Source: Argentina anserina
Lineage: Eukaryota; Streptophyta; Magnoliopsida; Rosales; Rosaceae
Length of the DNA stretch: 64,000 bases
NCBI RefSeq assembly: GCF_933775445.1
Contig: NW_026089413.1
Location: 62,001 to 126,000 of the forward strand
Direction: 5' to 3'
Part shown: one piece after another, positions 39,735-53,331 of the stretch
Layout: each line of letters opens with the position of its first letter
How positions within the stretch are numbered: the first letter of the stretch is position 1
Program-made: the position numbers and the translations under genes
Notes under the pieces: model-generated
Database searches by the model: none
Seen by the model: the letters and a program-made list of their open reading frames with translations, nothing else
Told to the model about the DNA's origin: nothing

Positions 39735-41974
39735 TTTGAAAGAAACACACGCCCGCACTGGAAACACTCTCAAATTCAAGAAAAACTGGCATCGAAAGCC
39801 GTTCAGAAAGATACTCAAACGAGAATTGAAAAGATACTCAAATTGCAATTGTAAACATACTCAAACGATAGAAAGATACTCAGTTTGAAAGAAACACACG
39901 CCCACACTGGAAACACTTTCAAATTCAAGAGAAACTCGCATCAGAAAACCTTACAGAAACATACTCAAACGAGAATTGAAAAGATACTCAAAGTGCAATA
40001 CTAAACATACTCAAACGATAGAAAGATACTCAGTTTGAAAGAAACACACGCCCACACTGGAAACACTCTCAAATTCAAGAAAAACTCGCATCGAAAGCCG
40101 TTCAGAAAGATACTCAAACGAGAATTGAAAAGATACTCAAATTGCAATAGTAAACATACTCAAACGATAGAAAGATACTCAGTTTGAAAGAAACACACGC
40201 CCACACTGGAAACACTCTCAAATTCAAGAGAAACTCGCATCAGAAAGCCTTACAGAAACATACTCAAACGAGAATTGAAAAGATACTCAAAGTGCAATAG
40301 TAAACATACTCAAACGATAGAAACATACGCAGTTTGAAAGAAACACACGCCCACACTGTAAACACTCTCAAATTCAAGAAAAACTCGCATCGAAAGCCGT
40401 TCAGAAAGATACTCAAACGAGGATTGAAAAGATACTCAAATTGCAATAGTAAACATACTCAAACGATAGAAAGATACTCAGTTTGAAAGAAACACACGCC
40501 CACACTGGAAACACTCTCAAATACAATAGAAACTCGCATCAGAAAGGATTACAGAAAGATACTCAAACAAGAATTGAAAAGATACTCAAATTGCAATAGT
40601 AAACATACTCAAACGATAGAAAGATACTCAGTTTGAAAGAAACACACGCCCACACTGGAAACACTCTCAAATTCAAGAAAAACTCGCATCGAAAGCCGTT
40701 CAGAAAGATACTCAAACGAGAATTGAAAAGATACTCAAAGTGCAATAGTAAACATACTCAAACGATAGAAAGATACTCAGTTTGAAAGAAACACACGCCC
40801 ACACTGGAAACACTCTCAAAATCAAGAAAAACTCGCATCGAAAGCCGTTCAGAAAGATACTCAAACGAGAATTGAAAAGATACTCAAATTGCAATAGTAA
40901 ACATACTCAAACGATAGAAAGATACTCAGTTTGAAAGAAACACACGCCCACACTGGAAACACTCTCAAATTCAAGAAAAACTCGCATCGAAAGCCGTTCA
41001 GAAAGATACTCAAACGAGAATTGAAAAGATACTCAAATTGCAATAGTAAACATACTCAAACGATAGAAAGATACTCAGTTTGAAAGAAACACACGCCCAC
41101 ACTGGAAACACTCTCAAATTCAAGAAAAACTCGCATCGAAAGCCGTTCAGAAAGATACTCAAACGAGAATTGAAAAGATACTCAAAGTGCAATAGTAAAC
41201 ATACTCAAACGATAGAAAGATACTCAGTTTGAAAGAAACACACGCCCACACTGGAAACACTCTCAAAATCAAGAAAAACTCGCATCGAAAGCCGTTCAGA
41301 AAGATACTCAAACGAGAATTGAAAAGATACTCAAATTGCAATAGTAAACATACTCAAACGATAGAAAGATACTCAGTTTGAAAGAAACACACGCCCACAC
41401 TGGAAACACTCTCAAATTCAAGAAAAACTCGCATCGAAAGCCGTTCAGAAAGATACTCAAACGAGAATTGAAAAGATACTCAAATTGCAATAGTAAACAT
41501 ACTCAAACGATAGAAAGATACTCAGTTTGAAAGAAACACACGCCCACACTGGAAACACTCTCAAATTCAAGAAAAACTCGCATCGAAAGCCGTTCAGAAA
41601 GATACTCAAACGAGAATTGAAAAGATACTCAAATTGCAATAGTAAACATACTCAAACGATAGAAAGATACTCAGTTTGAAAGAAACACACGCCCACACTG
41701 GAAACACTCTGAAATACAATAGAAACTCGCATCAGAAAGGATTACAGAAAGATACTCAAACGAGAATTGAAAAGATACTCAAATTGCAATAGTAAACATA
41801 CTCAAACGATAGAAAGATACTCAGTTTGAAAGAAACACATGCCTACACTGGAAACACTCTCAAATACAATAGAAACTCGCATCAGAAAGGATTACAGAAA
41901 GATACTCAAACGAGAATTGAAAAGATACTCAAATTGCAATAGTAAACATACTCAAACGATAGAAAGATACTCAG
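39735..41974. repeat. HOR block 23, family I, 15-mer (A'' form)
   Basis: Order: E B A B' A'' C' A F A A F A A C C', 2240 bp. The run A F A is duplicated (A 40632, F 40781, A 40930; A 41079, F 41228, A 41377), a local 447-bp duplication. It ends with a C' at 41825 carrying CATGCCTACACTGG, a family II mark otherwise seen on A* copies. Confidence 0.91.
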
Positions 41975-42273
41975 TTTGAAAGAAACACACGCCCGCACTG
42001 GAAACACTCTCAAATTCAAGAAAAACTGGCATCGAAAGCCGTTCAGAAAGATACTCAAACGAGAATTGAAAAGATACTCAAATTGCAATAGTAAACATAC
42101 TCAAACGATAGAAAGATACTCAGTTTGAAAGAAACACACGCCCACACTGGAAACACTCTGAAATACAATAGAAACTCGCATCAGAAAGGATTACAGAAAG
42201 ATACTCAAACGAGAATTGAAAAGATACTCAAATTGCAATAGTAAACATACTCAAACGATAGAAAGATACTCAG
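41975..42273. repeat. HOR block 24, 2-mer
   Basis: Order: E C, 299 bp, the shortest block in the window. E ends TTGCAATAG and passes straight to C. It sits between two full family I blocks and looks like the remnant of an exchange. Confidence 0.91.
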
Positions 42274-44663
42274 TTTGAAAGAAACACACGCCCGCACTGG
42301 AAACACTCTCAAATTCAAGAAAAACTGGCATCGAAAGCCGTTCAGAAAGATACTCAAACGAGAATTGAAAATATACTCAAATTGCAATTGTAAACATACT
42401 CAAACGATAGAAAGATACTCAGTTTGAAAGAAACACACGCCCACACTGGAAACACTTTCAAATTCAAGAGAAACTCGCATCAGAAAACCTTACAGAAACA
42501 TACTCAAACGAGAATTGAAAAGATACTCAAAGTGCAATACTAAACATACTCAAACGATAGAAAGATACTCAGTTTGAAAGAAACACACGCCCACACTGGA
42601 AACACTCTCAAATTCAAGAAAAACTCGCATCGAAAGCCGTTCAGAAAGATACTCAAACGAGAATTGAAAAGATACTCAAATTGCAATAGTAAACATACTC
42701 AAACGATAGAAAGATACTCAGTTTGAAAGAAACACACGCCCACACTGGAAACACTCTCAAATTCAAGAGAAACTCGCATCAGAAAGCCTTACAGAAACAT
42801 ACTCAAACGAGAATTGAAAAGATACTCAAAGTGCAATAGTAAACATACTCAAACGATAAAAAGATACTCAGTTTGAAAGAAACACACGCCCACACTGTAA
42901 ACACTCTCAAATTCAAGAAAAACTCGCATCGAAAGCCGTTCAGAAAGATACTCAAACGAGAATTGAAAAGATACTCAAATTGCAATTGTAAACATACTCA
43001 AACGATAGAAAGATACTCAGTTTGAAAGAAACACACGCCCACACTGGAAACACTTTCAAATTCAAGAGAAACTCGCATCAGAAAACCTTACAGAAACATA
43101 CTCAAACGAGAATTGAAAAGATACTCAAAGTGCAATAGTAAACATACTCAAACGATAGAAAGATACTCAGTTTGAAAGAAACACACGCCCACACTAGAAA
43201 CACTCTCAAATTCAAGAAAAACTCGCATCGAAAGCCGTTCAGAAAGATACTCAAACGAGAATTGAAAAGATACTCAAATTGCAATAGTAAACATACTCAA
43301 ACGATAGAAAGATACTCAGTTTGAAAGAAACACACGCCCACACTGGAAACACTCTCAAATACAATAGAAACTCGCATCAGAAAGGATTACAGAAAGATAC
43401 TCAAACAAGAATTGAAAAGATACTCAAATTGCAATAGTAAACATACTCAAACGATAGAAAGATACTCAGTTTGAAAGAAACACACGCCCACACTGGAAAC
43501 ACTCTCAAATTCAAGAAAAACTCGCATCGAAAGCCGTTCAGAAAGATACTCAAACGAGAATTGAAAAGATACTCAAAGTGCAATAGTAAACATACTCAAA
43601 CGATAGAAAGATACTCAGTTTGAAAGAAACACACGCCCACACTGGAAACACTCTCAAAATCAAGAAAAACTCGCATCGAAAGCCGTTCAGAAAGATACTC
43701 AAACGAGAATTGAAAAGATACTCAAATTGCAATAGTAAACATACTCAAACGATAGAAAGATACTCAGTTTGAAAGAAACACACGCCCACACTGGAAACAC
43801 TCTCAAATTCAAGAAAAACTCGCATCGAAAGCCGTTCAGAAAGATACTCAAACGAGAATTGAAAAGATACTCAAATTGCAATAGTAAACATACTCAAACG
43901 ATAGAAAGATACTCAGTTTGAAAGAAACACACGCCCACACTGGAAACACTCTCAAATTCAAGAAAAACTCGCATCGAAAGCCGTTCAGAAAGATACTCAA
44001 ACGAGAATTGAAAAGATACTCAAATTGCAATTGTAAACATACTCAAACGATAGAAAGATACTCAGTTTGAAAGAAACACACGCCCACACTGGAAACACTT
44101 TCAAATTCAAGAGAAACTCGCATCAGAAAACCTTACAGAAACATACTCAAACGAGAATTGAAAAGATACTCAAAGTGCAATAGTAAACATACTCAAACGA
44201 TAGAAAGATACTCAGTTTGAAAGAAACACACGCCCACACTGGAAACACTCTCAAATTCAAGAAAAACTCGCATCGAAAGCCGTTCAGAAAGATACTCAAA
44301 CGAGAATTGAAAAGATACTCAAATTGCAATAGTAAACATACTCAAACGATAGAAAGATACTCAGTTTGAAAGAAACACACGCCCACACTGGAAACACTCT
44401 CAAATTCAAGAAAAACTCGCATCGAAAGCCGTTCAGAAAGATACTCAAACGAGAATTGAAAAGATACTCAAATTGCAATAGTAAACATACTCAAACGATA
44501 GAAAGATACTCAGTTTGAAAGAAACACACGCCCACACTGGAAACACTCTGAAATACAATAGAAACTCGCATCAGAAAGGATTACAGAAAGATACTCAAAC
44601 GAGAATTGAAAAGATACTCAAATTGCAATAGTAAACATACTCAAACGATAGAAAGATACTCAG
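42274..44663. repeat. HOR block 25, family I, 16-mer (A' form)
   Basis: Order: E B A B' A' B A C' A F A A B A A C, 2390 bp, identical in order and length to 1-2390. E has GAAAATATAC. A at about 43170 has ACTAGAAAC. A' is preceded by GATAAAAAG, as in block 1. Confidence 0.93.
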
Positions 44664-47056
44664 TTTGAAAGAAACACACGCCCGCACTGGAAACACTCTC
44701 AAATTCAAGAAAAACTGGCATCGAAAGCCGTTCAGAAAGATACTCAAACGAGAATTGAAAAGATACTCAATGTGCAATAGTAAACATACTCAAACGATAG
44801 AAAGATACTCAGTTTGAAAGAAACACACGCCCACACTGGAAACACTCTAAAATTCAAGAGAAACTCGCATCAGAAAACCTTACAGAAACATAGTCAAACG
44901 AGAATTGAAAAGATACTCAAAGTGCAATAGTAAACATACTCAAACGATAGAAAGATACTCAGTTTGAAAGAAACACACGCCCACACTGGAAACACTCTAA
45001 AATTCAATAGAAACTCGCATCAGAAAGGCTTACAGAATGATACTCAAACGAGAATTGAAAAGATACTCAAAGTGCAATAGTAAACATACTCAAACGATAG
45101 AAAGATACTCAGTTTGAAAGAAACACACGCCCACACTGGAAACACTCTAAAATTCAATAGAAACTCGCATCAGAAAGGCTTACAGAATGATACTCAAACG
45201 AGAATTGAAAAGATACTCAAAGTGCAATAGTAAACATACTCAAACGATAGAAAGATACTCAGTTTGAAAGAAACACACGCCCACACTGGAAACACTCTCA
45301 TATTCAAGAAAAACTCGCATCGAAAGCAGTTCAGAAAGATACTCAAACGAGAATTGAAAAGATACTCAAATTGCAATAGTAAACATACTCAAACGATAGA
45401 AAGATACTCAGTTTGAAAGAAACACACGCCCACATTGGAAACACTCTTAAATACAATAGAAACTCGCATCAGAAAGGATTACAGAAAGATACTCAATCAA
45501 GAATTGAAAAGATACTCAAATTGCAATAGTAAACATACTCAAACGATAGAAAGATACTCAGTTTGAAAGAAACACATGCCTACACTGGAAACACTCTCAA
45601 ATTCAAGAAAAACTCGCATCGTAAGCCGTTCAGAAAGATACTCAAACGAGAATTGAAAAGATACTCAAATTGCAATAGTAAACAAACTCAAACGATAGAA
45701 AGATACTCAGTTTGAAAGAAACACACGCCCACACTGGAATCACTCTCAAATACAATAGAAACTCGCATCAGAAAGGATTACAGAAAGATACTCAAACAAG
45801 AATTGAAAAGATACTCAAAGTGCAATAGTAAACATACTCAAACGATAGAAAGATACTCAGTTTGAAAGAAACACACGCCCACACTGGAAACACTCTAAAA
45901 TTCAAGAGAAACTCGCATCAGAAAACCTTACAGAAACATAGTCAAACGAGAATTGAAAAGATACTCAAAGTGCAATAGTAAACATACTCAAACGATAGAA
46001 AGATACTCAGTTTGAAAGAAACACACGCCCACACTGGAAACACTCTAAAATTCAAGAAAAACTCGCATCGAAAGCCGTTCAGAAAGATACTCAAACGAGA
46101 ATTGAAAAGATACTCAAATTGCAATAGTAAACATACTCAAACGATAGAAAGATACTCAGTTTGAAAGAAACACACGCCCACATTGGAAACACTCTTAAAT
46201 ACAATAGAAACTCGCATCAGAAAGGATTACAGAAAGATACTCAATCAAGAATTGAAAAGATACTCAAAGTGCAATAGTAAACATACTCAAACGATAGAAA
46301 GATACTCAGCTTGAAAGAAACACACGCCCACACTGGAAACACTCTCAAATTCAAGAAAAACTCGCATCGAAAGCCGTTCAGAAAGATACTCAAACGAGAA
46401 TTGAAAAGATACTCAAATTGCAATTGTAAACATACTCAAACGATAGAAAGATACTCAGTTTGAAAGAAACACACGCCCACACTGGAAACACTTTCAAATT
46501 CAAGAGAAACTCGCATCAGAAAACCTTACAGAAACATACTCAAACGAGAATTGAAAAGATACTCAAAGTGCAATAGTAAACATACTCAAACGATAGAAAG
46601 ATACTCAGTTTGAAAGAAACACACGCCCACACTGGAAACACTCTCTAATTCAAGAAAAACTCGCATCGAAAGCCGTTCAGAAAGATACTCAAACGAGAAT
46701 TGAAAAGATACTCAAATTGCAATAGTAAACATACTCAAACGATAGAAAGATACTCAGTTTGAAAGAAACACACGCCCACACTGGAAACACTCTCAAATTC
46801 AAGAAAAACTCGCATCGAAAGCCGTTCAGAAAGATACTCAAACGAGAATTGAAAAGATACTCAAATTGCAATAGTAAACATACTCAAACGATAGAAAGAT
46901 ACTCAGTTTGAAAGAAACACACGCCCACACTGGAAACACTCTGAAATACAATAGAAACTCGCATCAGAAAGGATTACAGAAAGATACTCAAACGAGAATT
47001 GAAAAGATACTCAAATTGCAATAGTAAACATACTCAAACGATAGAAAGATACTCAG
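44664..47056. repeat. HOR block 26, family II island, 16-mer
   Basis: Order: E Bs D D A C'' A* C' Bs A C'' A B A A C, 2393 bp. E has the unusual tail AATGTGCAATAG. A at 45263 has AAGCAGTTC and A* at 45562 has CATGCCTACAC. Both marks recur at 50792 and 51091, so these two islands are recent relatives (5529-bp shift). C'' at 46160 ends CAGCTTGAAAG. Confidence 0.92.
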
Positions 47057-49147
47057 TTTGAAAGAAACACACGCCCGCACTGGAAACACTCTCAAATTCA
47101 AGAAAAACTGGCATCGAAAGCCGTTCAGAAAGATACTCAAACGAGAATTGAAAAGATACTCAAATTGCAATTGTAAACATACTCAAACGATAGAAAGATA
47201 CTCAGTTTGAAAGAAACACACGCCCACACTGGAAACACTTTCAAATTCAAGAGAAACTCGCATCAGAAAACCTTACAGAAACATACTCAAACGAGAATTG
47301 AAAAGATACTCAAAGTGCAATACTAAACATACTCAAACGATAGAAAGATACTCAGTTTGAAAGAAACACACGCCCACACTGGAAACACTCTCAAATTCAA
47401 GAAAAACTCGCATCGAAAGCCGTTCAGAAAGATACTCAAACGAGAATTGAAAAGATACTCAAATTGCAATAGTAAACATACTCAAACGATAGAAAGATAC
47501 TCAGTTTGAAAGAAACACACGCCCACACTGGAAACACTCTCAAATTCAAGAGAAACTCGCATCAGAAAGCCTTACAGAAACATACTCAAACGAGAATTGA
47601 AAAGATACTCAAAGTGCAATAGTAAACATACTCAAACGATAGAAACATACGCAGTTTGAAAGAAACACACGCCCACACTGTAAACACTCTCAAATTCAAG
47701 AAAAACTCGCATCGAAAGCCGTTCAGAAAGATACTCAAACGAGGATTGAAAAGATACTCAAATTGCAATAGTAAACATACTCAAACGATAGAAAGATACT
47801 CAGTTTGAAAGAAACACACGCCCACACTGGAAACACTCTCAAATACAATAGAAACTCGCATCAGAAAGGATTACAGAAAGATACTCAAACAAGAATTGAA
47901 AAGATACTCAAATTGCAATAGTAAACATACTCAAACGATAGAAAGATACTCAGTTTGAAAGAAACACACGCCCACACTGGAAACACTCTCAAATTCAAAA
48001 AAAACTCGCATCGAAAGCCGTTCAGAAAGATACTCAAACGAGAATTGAAAAGATACTCAAAGTGCAATAGTAAACATACTCAAACGATAGAAAGATACTC
48101 AGTTTGAAAGAAACACACGCCCACACTGGAAACACTCTCAAAATCAAGAAAAACTCGCATCGAAAGCCGTTCAGAAAGATACTCAAACGAGAATTGAAAA
48201 GATACTCAAATTGCAATAGTAAACATACTCAAACGATAGAAAGATACTCAGTTTGAAAGAAACACACGCCCACACTGGAAACACTCTCAAATTCAAGAAA
48301 AACTCGCATCGAAAGCCGTTCAGAAAGATACTCAAACGAGAATTGAAAAGATACTCAAATTGCAATAGTAAACATACTCAAACGATAGAAAGATACTCAG
48401 TTTGAAAGAAACACACGCCCACACTGGAAACACTCTCAAATTCAAGAAAAACTCGCATCGAAAGCCGTTCAGAAAGATACTCAAACGAGAATTGAAAAGA
48501 TACTCAAATTGCAATTGTAAACATACTCAAACGATAGAAAGATACTCAGTTTGAAAGAAACACACGCCCACACTGGAAACACTTTCAAATTCAAGAGAAA
48601 CTCGCATCAGAAAACCTTACAGAAACATACTCAAACGAGAATTGAAAAGATACTCAAAGTGCAATAGTAAACATACTCAAACGATAGAAAGATACTCAGT
48701 TTGAAAGAAACACACGCCCACACTGGAAACACTCTCAAATTCAAGAAAAACTCGCATCGAAAGCCGTTCAGAAAGATACTCAAACGAGAATTGAAAAGAT
48801 ACTCAAATTGCAATAGTAAACATACTCAAACGATAGAAAGATACTCAGTTTGAAAGAAACACACGCCCACACTGGAAACACTCTCAAATTCAAGAAAAAC
48901 TCGCATCGAAAGCCGTTCAGAAAGATACTCAAACGAGAATTGAAAAGATACTCAAATTGCAATAGTAAACATACTCAAACGATAGAAAGATACTCAGTTT
49001 GAAAGAAACACACGCCCACACTGGAAACACTCTGAAATACAATAGAAACTCGCATCAGAAAGGATTACAGAAAGATACTCAAACGAGAATTGAAAAGATA
49101 CTCAAATTGCAATAGTAAACATACTCAAACGATAGAAAGATACTCAG
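47057..49147. repeat. HOR block 27, family I, 14-mer (A'' form)
   Basis: Order: E B A B' A'' C' A F A A B A A C, 2091 bp, the same as 34359-36449. The A at 47954 has CAAAAAAAAC through a G-to-A change. A'' starts at 47655. Confidence 0.93.
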
Positions 49148-52100
49148 TTTGAAAGAAACACACGCCCGCACTGGAAACACTCTCAAATTCAAGAAAAACT
49201 GGCATCCAAAGCCGTTCAGAAAGATACTCAAACGAGAATTGAAAATATACTCAAATTGCAATTGTAAACATACTCAAACGATAGAAAGATACTCAGTTTG
49301 AAAGAAACACACGCCCACACTGGAAACACTTTCAAATTCAAGAGAAACTCGCATCAGAAAACCTTACAGAAACATACTCAAACGAGAATTGAAAAGATAC
49401 TCAAAGTGCAATACTAAACATACTCAAACGATAGAAAGATACTCAGTTTGAAAGAAACACACGCCCACACTGGAAACACTCTCAAATTCAAGAAAAACTC
49501 GCATCGAAAGCCGTTCAGAAAGATACTCAAACGAGAATTGAAAAGATACTCAAATTGCAATAGTAAACATACTCAAACGATAGAAAGATACTCAGTTTGA
49601 AAGAAACACACGCCCACACTGGAAACACTCTCAAATTCAAGAGAAACTCGCATCAGAAAGCCTTACAGAAACATACTCAAACGAGAATTGAAAAGATACT
49701 CAAAGTGCAATAGTAAACATACTCAAACGATAAAAAGATACTCAGTTTGAAAGAAACACACGCCCACACTATAAACACTCTCAAATTCAAGAAAAACTCG
49801 CATCGAAAGCCGTTCAGAAAGATACTCAAACGAGAATTGAAAAGATACTCAAATTGCAATTGTAAACATACTCAAACGATAGAAAGATACTCAGTTTGAA
49901 AGAAACACACGCCCACACTGGAAACACTTTCAAATTCAAGAGAAACTCGCATCAGAAAACCTTACAGAAACATACTCAAACGAGAATTGAAAAGATACTC
50001 AAAGTGCAATAGTAAACATACTCAAACGATAGAAAGATACTCAGTTTGAAAGAAACACACGCCCACACTGGAAACACTCTCAAATTCAAGAAAAACTCGC
50101 ATCGAAAGCCGTTCAGAAAGATACTCAAACGAGAATTGAAAAGATACTCAAATTGCAATAGTAAACATACTCAAACGATAGAAAGATACTCAGTTTGAAA
50201 GAAACACACGCCCACACTGGAAACACTCTCAAATACAATAGAAACTCGCATCAGAAAGGATTACAGAAAGATACTCAAACAAGAATTGAAAAGATACTCA
50301 AATTGCAATAGTAAACATACTCAAACGATAGAAAGATACTCAGTTTGAAAGAAACACACGCCCACACTGGAAACACTCTCAAATTCAAGAAAACTCGCAT
50401 CGAAAGCCGTTCAGAAAGATACTCAAACGAGAATTGAAAAGATACTCAAAGTGCAATAGTAAACATACTCAAACGATAGAAAGATACTCAGTTTGAAAGA
50501 AACACACGCCCACACTGGAAACACTCTAAAATTCAATAGAAACTCGCATCAGAAAGGCTTACAGAATGATACTCAAACGAGAATTGAAAAGATACTCAAA
50601 GTGCAATAGTAAACATACTCAAACGATAGAAAGATACTCAGTTTGAAAGAAACACACGCCCACACTGGAAACACTCTAAAATTCAATAGAAACTCGCATC
50701 AGAAAGGCTTACAGAATGATACTCAAACGAGAATTGAAAAGATACTCAAAGTGCAATAGTAAACATACTCAAACGATAGAAAGATACTCAGTTTGAAAGA
50801 AACACACGCCCACACTGGAAACACTCTCAAATTCAAGAAAAACTCGCATCGAAAGCAGTTCAGAAAGATACTCAAACGAGAATTGAAAAGATACTCAAAT
50901 TGCAATAGTAAACATACTCAAACGATAGAAAGATACTCAGTTTGAAAGAAACACACGCCCACATTGGAAACACTCTTAAATACAATAGAAACTCGCATCA
51001 GAAAGGATTACAGAAAGATACTCAATCAAGAATTGAAAAGATACTCAAATTGCAATAGTAAACATACTCAAACGATAGAAAGATACTCAGTTTGAAAGAA
51101 ACACATGCCTACACTGGAAACACTCTCAAATTCAAGAAAAACTCGCATCGTAAGCCGTTCAGAAAGATACTCAAACGAGAATTGAAAAGATACTCAAATT
51201 GCAATAGTAAACAAACTCAAACGATAGAAAGATACTCAGTTTGAAAGAAACACACGCCCACACTGGAATCACTCTCAAATACAATAGAAACTCGCATCAG
51301 AAAGGATTACAGAAAGATACTCAAACAAGAATTGAAAAGATACTCAAAGTGCAATAGTAAACATACTCAAACGATAGAAAGATACTCAGTTTGAAAGAAA
51401 CACACGCCCACACTGGAAACACTCTAAAATTCAAGAGAAACTCGCATCAGAAAACCTTATAGAAACATAGTCAAACGAGAATTGAAAAGATACTCAAAGT
51501 GCAATAGTAAACATACTCAAACGATAGAAAGATACTCAGTTTGAAAGAAACACACGCCCACACTGGAAACACTCTACAATCCAAGAAAAACTCGCATCGA
51601 AAGCCGTTCAGAAAGATACTCAAACGAGAATTGAAAAGATACTCAAATTGCAATAGTAAACATACTCAAACGAGAGAAAGATACTCAGATTGAAAGAAAC
51701 ACACGCCCACATTGGAAACACTCTTAAATACAATAGAAACTCGCATCAGAAAGGATTACAGAAAGATACTCAATCAAGAATTGAAAAGATACTCAAATTG
51801 CAATAGTAAACATACTCAAACGATAGAAAGATACTCAGTTTGAAAGAAATACACGCCCACACTGGAAACACTCTCAAATTCAAGAAAAACACGCATCGAA
51901 AGCCGTTCAGAAAGATACTCAAACGAGAATTGAAAAGATACTCAAATTGCAATAGTAAACATACTCAAACGATAGAAAGATACTCAGTTTGAAAGAAACA
52001 CACGCCCAAACTGGAAACACTCTCAAATTCAAGAAAAACTCGCATCGAAAGCCGTTCAGAAAGATACTCAAACGAGAATTGAAAAGATACTCAAATTGCA

Positions 52101-53182
52101 ATTGTAAACATACTCAAACGATAGAAAGATACTCAGTTTGAAAGAAACACACGCCCACACTGGAAACACTTTAAAATTCAATAGAAACTCGCATCAGAAA
52201 ACCTTACAGAAACATACTCAAACGAGAATTGAAAAGATACTCAAAGTGCAATAGTAAACATACTCAAACGATAGAAAGATACTCAGTTTGAAAGAAACAC
52301 ACGCCCACACTGGAAACACTCTCAAATTCAAGAAAAACTCGCATCGAAAGCCGTTCAGAAAGATACTCAAACGAGAATTGAAAAGATACTCAAATTGCAA
52401 TAGTAAACATACTCAAACGATAGAAAGATACTCAGTTTGAAAGAAACACACGCCCACACTGGAAACACTCTCAAATTCAAGAAAAACTCGCATCGAAAGC
52501 CGTTCAGAAAGATACTCAAACGAGAATTGAAAAGATACTCAAATTGCAATAGTAAACATACTCAAACGATAGAAAGATACTCAGTTTGAAAGAAACACAC
52601 GCCCACACTGGAAACACTTTCAAATTCAAGAGAAACTCGCATCAGAAAACCTTACAGAAACATACTCAAACGAGAATTGAAAAGATACTCAAAGTGCAAT
52701 AGTAAACATACTCAAACGATAGAAAGATACTCAGTTTGAAAGAAACACACGCCCACACTGGAAACACTCTCAAATTCAAGAAAAACTCGCATCGAAAGCC
52801 GTTCAGAAAGATACTCAAACGAGAATTGAAAAGATACTCAAATTGCAATAGTAAACATACTCAAACGATAGAAAGATACTCAGTTTGAAAGAAACACACG
52901 CCCACACTGGAAACACTCTCAAATTCAAGAAAAACTCGCATCGAAAGCCGTTCAGAAAGATACTCAAACGAGAATTGAAAAGATACTCAAATTGCAATAG
53001 TAAACATACTCAAACGATAGAAAGATACTCAGTTTGAAAGAAACACACGCCCACACTGGAAACACTCTGAAATACAATAGAAACTCGCATCAGAAAGGAT
53101 TACAGAAAGATACTCAAACGAGAATTGAAAAGATACTCAAATTGCAATAGTAAACATACTCAAACGATAGAAAGATACTCAG
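49148..53182. repeat. HOR block 28, family I to family II mosaic, 27-mer
   Basis: Order: E B A B' A' B A C' A D D A C'' A* C' Bs A C'' A A B* A A B A A C, 4035 bp, the longest block. The first nine monomers follow family I block 1. From D at 50492 the order is that of family II blocks 2 and 3. The A at 50344 lacks one base (AAGAAAACTCG) and lies exactly at the switch. E has CATCCAAAG and GAAAATATAC; A' has ACTATAAAC. The A at 51540 has CTACAATCCAAG. Confidence 0.92.
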
Positions 53183-53331
53183 TTTGAAAGAAACACACGC
53201 CCGCACTGGAAACACTCTCAAATTCAAGAAAAACTGGCATCGAAAGCCGTTCAGAAAGATACTCAAACGAGAATTGAAAAGATACTCAAATTGCAATAGT
53301 AAACAAACTCAAACGATAGAAAGATACTCAG
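53183..53331. repeat. E/A* hybrid monomer
   Basis: It has GCCCGCACTGG and ACTGGCATC at the front (E), and AAACAAACTC at the end, a tail otherwise found on A* (3139, 6129, 45562, 51091) and on a few family III monomers before C'. The next monomers, C' and Bs, are what follow A*. Confidence 0.8.
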
